Below are positions 1 through 10,187 of a stretch of DNA of 64,000 nucleotides, one piece after another. The notes under the pieces are model-generated. The model was not told the DNA's origin. It saw only the letters and a list, made by a program, of their open reading frames with translations, and did not search any database. Origin of the DNA: Berberis thunbergii (taxonomy: Eukaryota; Streptophyta; Magnoliopsida; Ranunculales; Berberidaceae); the NCBI GenBank assembly GCA_003290165.1, contig QNQO01000537.1, forward strand, positions 558,001-622,000. The letters run 5' to 3'. The position numbers and the translations under genes were made by a program. Position 1 is the stretch's first letter, and every line of letters starts with the position of its first letter.

Positions 1-124
1 GGATCTAGACTCCGGTGAACAATTCGAATCAAATCGAATTGGCTAATAAAAAACGAATTCAAGCTTATGGGTAATCAAACTGAGTCAACCCAGACTTGGG
101 TTTAGACTGAAGAAGGGAAATTAC

Positions 125-468
125 CTCTCCAAAGTGCCTTTGGTGAACCAAGATGCATTGTGTTTGGAGGGTGCACGAAGAGTAATGGAGTAACCACCTT
201 TGGGAATCTGATCTTTCGCACTTCGAAGATGAGCAATGAAGGGTTCAAGCAGGCCAGATGCGAGTTTCTCATTCTTGCCTCCAGAGAAGACCACAAGATC
301 ACACCTGTAACAATACCCAGAGTTCAAAATCAAAATGTAAGTCACAGAACACAATCACTTATGAATTTAGAGCGAAAAAAATTCAGCAATAAAGACAGAG
401 TAATAGTACCTTGTTCTGGTTGGGGTGAGTTGGAACAGAACATAATCAAGGCGAGTGCTTGAATCCAT
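125..468 (-). CDS. COP1-interacting protein 7-like protein, first two coding exons (partial)
   Basis: Read on the minus strand, exon 1 runs from the ATG at 468 to 410 and exon 2 from 304 to 125. They are joined by a GT-AG intron at 305-409, and a further donor at 124-123 opens an intron that leaves the window. The 80 or so residues begin [20 protein letters not shown]. They continue with the blocks [22 protein letters not shown] and [16 protein letters not shown], and end in [11 protein letters not shown]. This is the strongly conserved N-terminus of the plant family related to Arabidopsis COP1-interacting protein 7, a nuclear factor linked to light-regulated gene expression. The family assignment comes from memory of this N-terminus. 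The rest of the gene, usually a protein of many hundred residues, lies beyond position 1. Both splice junctions keep the frame and no stop is seen, so the gene looks functional. Confidence 0.85.
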
Positions 469-900
469 TTAGAGAGGCAGAAAGTGATAACAGAGAAATG
501 GGTGTTTGAAGAGATTGAATGGGTGAGATTGGGAGATCTCAACAAACCCAAATCATCTCTTCTGTGAGTACACTGGGTTTCTGTAACTCACTCTGTTTGT
601 ATGTGAGTGTATGTGAGAAGGAAGAAGAAGAGAGTGCCAGCGAGAAGTGAGAGGCTTAGCACATGGGATTGGGGGAAGGAATGGTGGGAGGTGGTGAGGT
701 GGTGGGGTGCTGTGGGGTCCTCTGTCACTAAAAGAAATGCCGACACTTCTCCATTTTTTCACTCTAAAGAGAGGAAGGAAAGACAGGGGAGGTATCTCAT
801 GCTCTGTTTTGCTTTGGATGCTTGGATTGGATTAGTTGGCTTAGAAAGTGAAATGTGGTTTTTGGAATGAGTAATGAGTTATTTTAAGTGGCACTTCATG
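469..900 (-). promoter_or_regulatory. 5' leader and upstream region of the CIP7-like gene
   Basis: This stretch lies directly upstream of the minus-strand start codon at 468. It has no long coding frame with recognisable homology. It contains purine/pyrimidine-asymmetric runs (AGAAGGAAGAAGAAGAGAG at 615-633, GAGAGGAAGGAAAG near 769) typical of plant 5' leaders. I see no convincing TATA box and cannot place the transcription start. Confidence 0.4.
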
Positions 901-1065
901 TGATGTTGGACTTAGATGAGAGGTTGTAACAAAGTTTGTCTAGGCGGCTTCTAAGTTCACGGGATATCTTGTGTAGGCAGGCCTTCAGTCTGGCACGATA
1001 TCATGTGTGCAGACCAAGAGGCAAACTACCTTGGTGTTATCATATCGCCTAGGTGAGGGAATGAG

Positions 1066-1070
1066 ATGTG

Positions 1071-1077
<7 letters not shown>
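1066..1077. repeat. LINE target-site duplication, left copy
   Basis: ATGTGTTATATA, identical to 3812-3823. The two copies flank the LINE exactly at its 3' end and at the truncation point of the RT frame. Confidence 0.7.

Positions 1078-1120
<43 letters not shown>
1072..1120. repeat. (TA)n microsatellite
   Basis: About 24 uninterrupted TA units. The array starts inside the left target-site duplication of the LINE that follows and ends exactly where the LINE 3' end begins. It therefore probably grew from the LINE tail and the TA-rich target. Confidence 0.95.
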
Positions 1121-1123
<3 letters not shown>

Positions 1124-3811
1124 GAAATTGAGTTGGGGTTTATTAAGGATCCCTAACCTGAAAAAATTGAAGATGTTACATTCTGTTATATTCTATTCCT
1201 ATACCATCTTCATACACATGCTTCTTGAATCCTCAGCATAAGAACAAGGAACTACAATGATGAATTCACTACCTGGGTACAAGTCAGCGAGATGATCCAC
1301 TGCCATATTAGTTTCTCTATAATGATGCATGAACTTGAACTCCTCCAGCTTGTTAAGTTGACGTCTAATGCGCCCAATGATATGTCTCAGGTCCTAGGGG
1401 ATTGCAATGCTCTTGGTGAGAAATGTAAAAACAAACTTAGAGTCTGTGCTTAGCTCAAGCCGAAGTATGGCATTCAAACCAGCAGCCTTGAGCCCTGCTT
1501 CAACTCCTTGTAGTTCATGCTTAAGAACCGAGTGACCAGTTGTAGAACCAGAGCAAGCTATTACAACCTCACCGTGCTCGTCCCTGATGAGCGCTCCATA
1601 CCCACCTCGATCACCTTTAAGCGAACCATCAGAATCAGCTTGAACCACCCTGCAGGAGGCTTAGTCCATGTGCATTTAATCGGTTCCTTGAGAATATAAA
1701 CAGGATCAGTGCGCCACTTATCAAAAACTTCTCTGTTCGCAGGACTATCTTCCACATTGAGCTTCAGCCATGCTATCTTGATGCGCACATCATCATATAC
1801 TCTTTGAACAACTTGGGTTCCTAGTAGCCTGTGTTATCATACACTCATCTATTACGCTCAGCCCACATATGGTAGACAGTAGCATTGAAGGCTAGTTTTT
1901 GGATCACTTTCCTGGGTTTATTACCAACAAAGTGTTGTGTACACCATTCCAATTCCTGGCTCCACTGGGCCACTTGTTTGTAGTAACACAAAAATTGAAG
2001 TACTTGTGTCCAAACAAACTTAGAGTATGTGCAAGCAAAGAAAAAATGGTCCTCTGTTTCAGGCTTCTGTGAGCAGAAAATGCAAATATTGTTTTGGACT
2101 TTACCCCATTCCTTAAGTCTTGACATGGTCTTAAGCGATGAATGGGCAATAAGCCATGTAGTGAAGCTATGTCGAGGTATGTTCCCCTTGTACCAGATAA
2201 CCTTCGTCCATTGACATGGACTAACTCTAGGCCCAAGCACCTCATATGTGTGCTTCAGACTATAGCTCCCACTAGGTCTTGCTCTCCAAACCACTTCATT
2301 AGGTTGTTCACAGTCAGCTTCTACTTCAGTAAGGCTACTAGCAATCTCTGTGATAGTTGGTTCAATGAATTGTGAAACTAGCCATTCACTATTCCTTAAG
2401 ATAGCACTAACCTTTGCTTTTTATGTAGTAAAAAATCATACAAAAGTTCTTGCGGAAACTTATTCATAAGAACTCTCAGCGGATGCCAAGGATCCTTCCA
2501 AAAACTAGTCATATTGAATGCAAAACCAGTCCTGAAGCCAGTTTTCTGCAGTTTAGAATATGTTTTTAGGACCAAGATGCCTCAATTGGAGCCCTCATAA
2601 GCCAAAAATCGCGTTGCTTAATAAGGTGTTTCTTGACCCAGCAAACCCAAAGTGACTCCTTGTTGGATACTAAGTTCCAAATATGACGCAAATAAGCTGC
2701 TTCATTGGTCACTTGAATGTTCCTTATGCCCAATCCTCCTTCCTGAACTGGTGTACAGATTCTCTTCCAGTTTACCATAGCTTTCTTAGATGGGGTATCA
2801 TCACCTGACCATAAGAAATTTCGAAAAATGCAGTTGATTGTCTTGATGGTTTGCTTAGGGAGCATGAAGCAAGAGGTCCAGTAAACTTGCATGCTGCTCA
2901 AAACTGCTTTGATAAGCACGACTCTTCCTGCATATGTTAGAAATTTGTTCTTCCAAGAATTGATGTGTTTCCTGATCTTCTCAATGATTGGGCTACATTG
3001 CTAGTGAGATAGACTTGAGGACATCAGTGGGAGACCGAGATATTTAACTTGTAGCCATCCTACTAAGAACTGGAGTTGCGTAGTTATACCATCCAACACA
3101 CTGGGTAGTATCCCTGCAGTAAACAAGGTGCTCTTGTTGCAATTAACACCTAGTCCTTTGCATGCTTGAAATTCCTACAAAGTATCAGCTAATGCCTTAG
3201 CTGAGGCCACATCTCCATGAAGAAATGCAATAAGATCATCAGCAAAACCTAGATGAGTGACAACCGGGTCCTGACATTTATGATGTAATTTATAAGCACC
3301 TTGTTGCACCTTCTTCAACAGGAATACATTCAACACCTCCATTACCATAACAAAAAGGTAAGGGGATATTGGGCATCATTGTCTGAGACCTCTGGTAGCC
3401 TTGATATAGCCTTTGGGGGAACCATTCAAATTTATGGAGAACTTAGGTGTAGTAATGCATTCACGCACCTAGTTGATGAAAATAACAGGAAATTTCAAAT
3501 TTTCAAGAACATGAAGAACAGACTCCCATCTCACCATGTCGTAGGCTTCCTTCAGGTCTATCTTGACTGCACATCTAGGGGGGTTTGTCCCTATGGTAAT
3601 TCCTGACTAGCTCATGAGCCAGCAATAAGTTGTCTTGAATATATTTGCCTTGGATAAATGTTGATTGGTTCGGGCTAACAAGTAACTGGACAAATTTTTT
3701 CATTCTGAGGGTAAGAACTTTAGTGATACACTTGTAAAGGACATTGCAGCATGCAATAGGCCTATAGTCACTGAAAAAAGATGCATTAGCAGTTTTAGGA
3801 ACTAAGGGGAC
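1121..3811 (-). mobile_element. 5'-truncated L1-type LINE with RNase H domain
   Basis: A non-LTR retrotransposon on the minus strand. From its 5' side it contains the start of the reverse transcriptase, the FADD catalytic motif (3235-3246), the RT thumb region, the zf-RVT domain and an RNase H domain, then a 3' end at 1121. The first LINE-like residues (PLVPKTANAS) begin at about 3810. At exactly that point a 12-bp ATGTGTTATATA (3812-3823) repeats the sequence beyond the 3' end (1066-1077). Endonuclease and ORF1 are missing, as in typical 5'-truncated insertions. Its last 39 bases match the 3' end of the LINE at 10188. Confidence 0.88.
1394..3811 (-). pseudogene. LINE ORF2 remnant (RT, zf-RVT, RNase H)
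   Basis: The reading frame is broken into pieces by stops and frameshifts. Coding homology is visible at 3811-3575 (RT fingers, with DYRPIACCNVLYKCITKVL and the NQSTFIQGKYIQDN block). It continues at 3246-3235 (FADD active site), 2919-2566 (LIKAVLSSMQVYWTSCFMLP, RT C-terminal part) and 2294-1845 (zinc-binding domain with CIFCSQKPETEDHFFFAC). The last piece is 1650-1394 (RNase H, ADSDGSLKGDRGGYGALIRD and HELQGVEAGLKAAG). The order is that of plant L1-like ORF2 carrying an extra archaeal-type RNase H. It cannot make a functional protein. Confidence 0.87.
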
Positions 3812-3823
3812 ATGTGTTATATA
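3812..3823. repeat. LINE target-site duplication, right copy
   Basis: ATGTGTTATATA, the second copy of the 12-bp duplication beside the 5'-truncated end of the LINE. Confidence 0.7.
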
Positions 3824-6800
3824 CGTGCGAGTTTGAATCACATTGATATAACGCGTTTTAAAATTGTGCTAGCCTTGGGTCAAAAACAAATATATTGTAC
3901 CATGTGATCGGGTCGTTACAAAGATGCATAAAAATGATTAAAAAAAATGATCATTTTACAAAGTTTTTCAAGGCTAATATCATACTAGTATTGTGGTCAT
4001 GTCTCAATTAGTGCAAGGATAATTAGGTCAACTCCACAAAATGGTGTTGACTAGTTCGAACCCTAGATCTTTGGTATTACTGACTACATGACTTATCAAT
4101 TGAGTTTAAGGGGCACAACCATCACTCAATTTGGGCTAGGCAATTTTCTTAATAAGCACATTTAGTTCATATTTGCATTTCCTCCACAACAATTATGGTG
4201 AGCACCTCAATGTTGTTAGTAATTCAATTCTTTTAGTTTGGTTTCATAGTAAAGTTTTGAGTGGATTAAAGATCGATAATATCTTGATAATTCAGTGCTG
4301 TTAAAATTGAACCAAAAGCCACCAAAAGATTCCAAGAGTACTAAAGGAGCATAACATATCAAGAGTGCAAAGTAAAACTTTTTCAATAAGTACAAACCAG
4401 AAGCAGGAGAATTCATAGATGTTGCACTTCACATACTAAAAAGCTCATCTACTACCCTAAACCATTTACATTGAAGTTCCAAACTCCTTTCTGCCAAAGG
4501 TGAGAATAGTAAATTAATTAACAACTCATTTCTTTAATTAATTATTAGATAATCCATTTTGCTAATTCCTTTGTGTTGTGAACTTTGCATAATAATTGAC
4601 ATGTTCCGAGACGTCAATGATAGCACTTGATGAGTGGGTATAGAGTTACTAACAAAAGAAAAAATGAAGAATATCATTCTTATCAAAATAATGCGCGATT
4701 GGGACAATGATCTTAAAATTCAACTTATATTTGCATAGCAAAAGCTCTAAACACAAAGATGTTAGAATAGGTTCATTATTTCCTTCAGTTGCTAGATGGA
4801 CATATAAAACAACCTTTTAAAAAATTCAGAGCACTAACTAAAATTAAGAACCAAAAAAACGAATTGGTAGAATATTCAGATTTAAATTTGTTTTCAATAG
4901 AACGAATTCCATGGAAACTAATGGATTTCAATTGTTTTTGCAAGAATGGGATACACACTTTAAGAGTTTTGAAATTCTCGAAAGGGAGCATTATGATTCC
5001 AGTGTAAAATTTGAATTGCAATATTTCCAATTTTTTTATGGGGAGTAGGGGTTTTAATAGATCTATGTAAATACTCTGAGCAAGTTTTTAACACAAATCT
5101 TACCGGTTAAGCTAGTACAGTTCAACAAAATATTCTCATTTTTCACCTCACTCCGTTTACTCTTCCTTCCTTATCTTTCCCCATTCGTTCTCTTTTGAAT
5201 TTGGATTTAACAAGAAAAATATACCCATATATACTACACCAATACAAAATCACACAAATTACTAACATATTTTAGTAAAAACCTTACACACATGGAGCCA
5301 AGACCTGAATAGGTTTGCTGTCACGGCCATGGAGTGATGAGTGGGCAAAGTATGTATACTCACAACTGATATGCCTATACATACACACCAACAAAAGAGA
5401 TAGTTCTTATTATTCAAGCTGTGAGTACTACTGATTAATCTTCATCTCACGTGAAAGGAAATTTGTGACAGACACTTAGCTTCACAGCTAAATCTTTCCA
5501 TCTGATCCGATCTATCTTCTTTTACCTTTAATTGTCAAGAGAGTCATGAGGAGGCGGGTAAAAAGCTCTGTGTTTTATAATCTCAATTCAAAGAGTGGTA
5601 GACCCCAAGTTGCCCAACCTTGTCAATGTGTAGGTTCTGCCTAAAGCAACCTTCATCAACTTGGTGTCTCAATCTTCATTGGCCGTCAATGGGGTAGGTA
5701 GACTTGTGAATCACAAGTCTAGGATCATAATTGGAATTGGAAAGATAGAATATCTATGTCCCGGAACCAATCAAATAGTGGAATGACATGTCATTATAAT
5801 GAACAAGGGAGCCAATCGCATTTTGGGTGGGAAAGGCACAAGTAAATAATTTTTTATTTATGTATGGTTTTAACAAATATAAATACCATTATGAGCCAAA
5901 TTCACATTTAGCCACACTTTTTTCATAAAGGAAAGTGGCTCATTCACAAGTTTGCAAAATCCACATTGACAAAGAAATTGTGAATATCCGTGGATTAAAA
6001 AGAAGATGGAATACATGCACGAACGAACATGTAAGTCATTAAGAATTTCCCAAAAATATTAAAACACAAAAAACTCGATTTGAGATCCTAACTAAACGTG
6101 ATCCCTAGAGAATTAACACATCTGGTCACTTTAAAGGACTTGGGGCTCAAATTGATTAATTGTACATGAACCTATAAATACCATATTTGAATGATTGCTT
6201 TGGTGAACAGAATATGTTAATTAAGTTCCTTAATATATATATATATAATCAATTAATGGAGATGCTTTTATCAAATAAAAAATAAAAAATTAATGGAGAT
6301 GCCAAGACAGACAGTTACACCTCAACAAGATGATTTATCAATTTCAAATTTTAAGAATGATAGAGACAAGGCATGTTCATTCCTGTGTACTTTCCACAAT
6401 AATACCATGCCATGGTTTGTTTGTTATGTATGATATTGCATTGTACAAGCTTATAATGTTGGACTCACAGATGTATATATATATAGTACAGTATATTGTG
6501 CTATGTGGGGCTTATAAGTTCACAATCAGCTCCGAAATCCGTTTAGACACATCCAAATCCGCCCCGTTCGGAGCAGATGGGGCTGATATCTGCAAATCCT
6601 ATGCCTTCATACCTGAAACCCAAAACTGATGCAATCTATATTGGCTTTTTTGAAGTCTCAGAAGGTTGGACTTATGTCCTCTGAAACGTTTGCACAAGTT
6701 ACTGCTGATCATGAACTGTACTTCTTAACAAGAACCTTCGAGTCTCTTGTGACATTATTAGTACACTTACTCCCTACTTAGTGAGGTTAAATACACTGAT

Positions 6801-7670
6801 TACCTGTCCCATACAGTACTTGCTATCAGAATAGAACTTATCTTCTTTCTTTAGCTTCTCATTTACGGTGGATGCTTACTGTATAGCTTCCTAGCATATT
6901 TCATGAGGTTTATTTGGATGAAATGGAGGAGCGATAGATGGATATGCATATAGAATGTTGAAGTCAGCATGAGAAAATACAGTTATACCTAATCGGCTGG
7001 ATTAGACTTAGTGAGTCATGTCTATGGTGGTGACATTTCACCAAGCATTCTTAAAGCCTCCTCAGCTGCCTTGTGATTAATAATCCGAGTAATCTACGTA
7101 AAGTAGTAGTGAAGTACTTAAGACATCACACCTACCATGACCAAGGTTTCCTGCTGAACTTCAGATAAAATACGGGATAAAAGTAGGCCTGGGCCAAAAC
7201 TCTATGTAGAGGGTTAACTCCCAATCCCGTCCGGCCTTAAGTTGGGCCTGGTGATGTCAACCTTTGGCCAGCTAATTTCATGTTAGCATTTGGGCACACA
7301 CAACACAGACAATTTCAATTCTTTGAACAAGTTAGTCGATATTTACTAAGATATACCATCTGATATATGCAATAACTCCAATAAAGTTAGTTTATTTAGC
7401 TTATATTACCATACTGAGCCAAGAAGATCATGTTTACCAGAGCAAACGCAACAAAAAGTCATTGAATGCCTCCTATGAATGTAATATATAGAAGTTAACT
7501 GAAATCGCATTTTCACCATCATCCATTCTACTCATAAGCCCCAACCTCTATTTCTTTTAGGGTCCATACATGGGCTTTTCTCGTACGAAATGCAATGAAG
7601 AGAACCTAGTTTCAAATTGTAATAACATATAGACCAAATTTTGGAGTTGGCCCATCCAAATGTGGAACCC
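3824..7670. other. AT-rich intergenic DNA, no gene recognised
   Basis: Only short shadow frames are present, none with recognisable protein content. Short TA runs occur near 6234-6246 and 6473-6485. I found no tRNA, no terminal repeats and no spliced gene model. A diverged or non-coding element could be hidden here. Confidence 0.5.
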
Positions 7671-7915
7671 TCGGTGAAGACTGTCCTCAAGTGATGAAGA
7701 GTGGAAAGTACACTCTCGGCTACCCTCAGAAGCTCCAAAGGGAAGCTGATCATCATCTCTAACAACTGCCTCCCACTCCGAAAGTCTGGGATTGAGTATT
7801 ACGCCATGTTGGCTGAGGTTGGAGTTCATCGCTTCAATGGAAACAATGTGGACTTGGGTACAGCTTGTGGAAAGTATTACCGAGTATGTTGCCTCAGTAT
7901 CATTGTCAGGGTGTT
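7670..7915 (+). pseudogene. RPL30: 60S ribosomal protein L30 pseudogene fragment
   Basis: From about 7691 the sequence encodes [11 protein letters not shown], and from 7728 in another frame [22 protein letters not shown] followed by [31 protein letters not shown]. This is the core of cytosolic ribosomal protein L30, an RNA-binding protein of the large subunit. The N-terminus is missing, the C-terminus breaks after LSII at about 7903, and the block KTVLK is out of order. KTVLK lies before [10 protein letters not shown] (7676-7690) instead of after it, so a stretch of roughly 35 bases has been duplicated and rearranged. No introns interrupt the visible part, so a processed origin is possible. 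No poly(A) tail or flanking duplication was found. Confidence 0.8.
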
Positions 7916-8258
7916 GACAATTAGCTTTCTCTCACCTTTTTTTTTTTTTCTACTTTTTCAGGTTTTTCTAAATTACAAATGGATGTTTGATCTAAGAAAA
8001 TTTTTGGTTTTGGTGGTATTTGGCCATTGCAAGAATAATTTACTTTAGAAAGGGAAGATTGATATCCTTCAGGACTTGATTCTATGATTAAAATTAAATA
8101 AAAATAAAAATAAAAAATTGGATCTGTCGCTGAAAGATTTATGATTAATGCAATAAATCAATTGGTTTATATAATAATGAAATTGGCTCAAAATTTACAT
8201 TGGAATGGATGCAAAGGAAGATACTGAAGATGAAACTGCAGCTTCCTCATTAAATTAT

Positions 8259-8605
8259 AGGTTATTTCTCATTTGACCTCATTAGTTTATGTCTATTCTT
8301 GTTTGATTCCTATTTATTTTTGTATTTCAGTCAAACACCATGACCGTTTGTTCAATCATATTGACTAACAAATTTCATCCCATTTTTTTAAAAGACAAAT
8401 TTACCCCTCACGTGATACTCCAAATCAAACTTTTTTTTTCTTTGGGATTGAGGGATAAAAAAATGCTTGATTTGGAGCATCACGTGAGGGGTAAATTTGT
8501 CTTTTAAAAAAATGGGATGAAATTTGTTAGTCAACATGGTTGAACAAACGGTCATGAATGTTAGACTGAAATACAAAATAAATGGGATCAAATGGGAAAT
8601 AACCC
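8259..8605. mobile_element. Long-inverted-repeat MITE, MULE-like
   Basis: The two halves are near-perfect inverted repeats: GGTTATTTCTCATTTGA at the left end pairs with TCAAATGGGAAATAACC at the right, and the similarity continues through about 150 bp per arm. The arms meet in a short spacer near 8430-8460. Nine-base flanks, TTAAATTAT (8250-8258) and TTAAATAAT (8606-8614), differ at one base and fit a 9-bp duplication as made by Mutator-like transposases. No coding capacity. The superfamily is inferred from arm length and duplication length. Confidence 0.7.
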
Positions 8606-8639
8606 TTAAATAATTTGAGTTTCGTCTCTCCATTAGGGA

Positions 8640-9122
8640 ACCTATTGTGGATGTTCTTAGCCGGAGTAACGGTGCTAGTAACGAACAAACACACTTTACT
8701 TTCCACAAATGCCCTTCCCTATCTATGTTTTGTACCAAAATGCCCTAGACCTTCTTTCAAATTCCAAGTTTCCATGTACTAGGTTAAAAACCATTATACC
8801 CTTATAAACAAATATGATAATAACCTTTCATTTTCAGTTTTCGCAAAATTATTGTCATGTCAAATGTTTCAATATTTGGATTGAACTTTACTCCTCATTT
8901 TAAAATTTACAATTTTATATTAGATTTTTGCCATCAATGAAAAGTTTCTTTCGTATACCATCACATATTTTTAGATAAGTACAATTAGCATCACGAGTAC
9001 ACAATAATCATTTTTATAGGCATATCTTTACAAGTCATTCTAAAAATTATCAACGTATTGTGAGGTACATTCAATAAACGTTGAAGGTGAATGGGCGTGT
9101 GTAGCGCACGTTTCAACACTAG
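8640..9122 (+). mobile_element. Probable non-autonomous Helitron, 3' end at 9122
   Basis: The sequence ends CTAG (9119-9122) followed by T. About 11 bases before the end is a small hairpin, CGTGTG-TAG-CGCACG with one G-T pair (9095-9109 region). This is the classic Helitron 3' terminus. Upstream text such as TACCAAAATGCCCTAGACC resembles non-autonomous plant Helitrons. I could not fix the 5' TC terminus, so the start given is only where the typical sequence begins. Confidence 0.5.
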
Positions 9123-9140
9123 TGGGTTAACATACTGAGC

Positions 9141-9156
9141 AAGCATGGGCAGTCCA
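9141..9156. repeat. Retrocopy target-site duplication, left
   Basis: AAGCATGGGCAGTCCA, repeated perfectly at 9596-9611 on the other side of the poly(A)-tailed insert. Confidence 0.9.
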
Positions 9157-9555
9157 TGATCTTGAGACAGGCCTTTTCTATGGGAGAGATCTTCCCAGGC
9201 GAATAAAGGGCATGTTGGGCCTTGATAGATTACATACGGCGTATCTTCGCCACGGGGATGACTAAAGACAGTTTAGGGATAGATTCTCAGATTGTTCCTC
9301 TCTAATTTAATATTTGGATTCAGATTTTTCGCAGTGACGCTGGGTGCATGCGATTGGGATGGAAGGTTTGGGCTGTGACTGCATGGATGCGGGGTTGTGG
9401 GTGTTCAGGGACTTTGCTTTCAATTTTTGTTATAAACCTTGTTTTTAGCATTAAACGCGGGTAATGTCGTAATGTACCCCCGCAATGATTTGTATTTTTA
9501 TGGTTATTTAATAACGGTCTGGCATTCCATAGTTGCCCCTCCCCACTGGAGGTTA

Positions 9556-9595
<40 letters not shown>
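9157..9595 (+). pseudogene. 5'-truncated retrocopy of an mRNA-like sequence
   Basis: The insert begins directly after one copy of a 16-bp duplication and ends in 34 A residues (9561-9594), a G, and then the second copy. Its first ~100 bases read as an open C-terminus ending GLDRLHTAYLRHGDD and a TAA stop near 9262. About 300 bases of 3'-UTR-like sequence follow before the tail. This is the structure of an mRNA copied and inserted by LINE machinery. I do not recognise the parent protein. It has no Pol III boxes, so a SINE is unlikely. The 3' part of an unknown LINE is the main alternative. Confidence 0.7.
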
Positions 9596-9596
<1 letters not shown>

Positions 9597-9611
9597 AGCA
9601 TGGGCAGTCCA
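9596..9611. repeat. Retrocopy target-site duplication, right
   Basis: Second perfect copy of the 16-bp duplication, directly after the poly(A) tail. Confidence 0.9.
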
Positions 9612-10187
9612 AAGAAGGTCCTATGAGGAGGGTTCAAGAAGAATACTAAAAGGAGGTCCTGCCCATTTCAACCAAAAACAATTGCAAACACCACTACATC
9701 AACATGGAGAAATTTCTATAAAGTTGTGGATCAGATTGGCCTTATTAAACCCGGATGATTCCAAATTTTGAAATTGATTAGACAAGTTATTCTGTTTTTG
9801 CACATCTTCGTACAAAAATAATTTGAACAGTTAATGAAAACTCTGCACATGAACCACTTTGAATTCACCTGGCATCAATACTGGTCTCTCAGGCTTGCCG
9901 AGGCCCTAAATTAACCTGAAGAATTCTTCAATAATTTGAGTTTTTTAGCCAGTGGAATAGGATGGATCAAAACCTCTCTTAACATGGAAACAAAAACATT
10001 CAAGGTACAGAGCCCAGATCAGATGGCAGCAAGAAATCCGGGCACATGTCTACTTCACTAATTAGTGAATGAACTTATCTTAATCCAGTTTAGGGGACTA
10101 ATCCCAATTTTCTAGAATACACAAGAAAATGGACTAATGTTTGTTGGATATGAATTTAAGGGCTTGTTTGATTTTTTATTTTTATTT
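9612..10187. other. Intergenic DNA, nothing recognised
   Basis: No coding frame, RNA gene or repeat structure could be supported in this stretch. Confidence 0.5.

Noticed and set aside
10140..10187. Target-site duplication for the ORF1-only LINE
   Set aside because: Sequence beyond the A-rich tail was compared with the region around 12400-12620 and no convincing repeat was seen.
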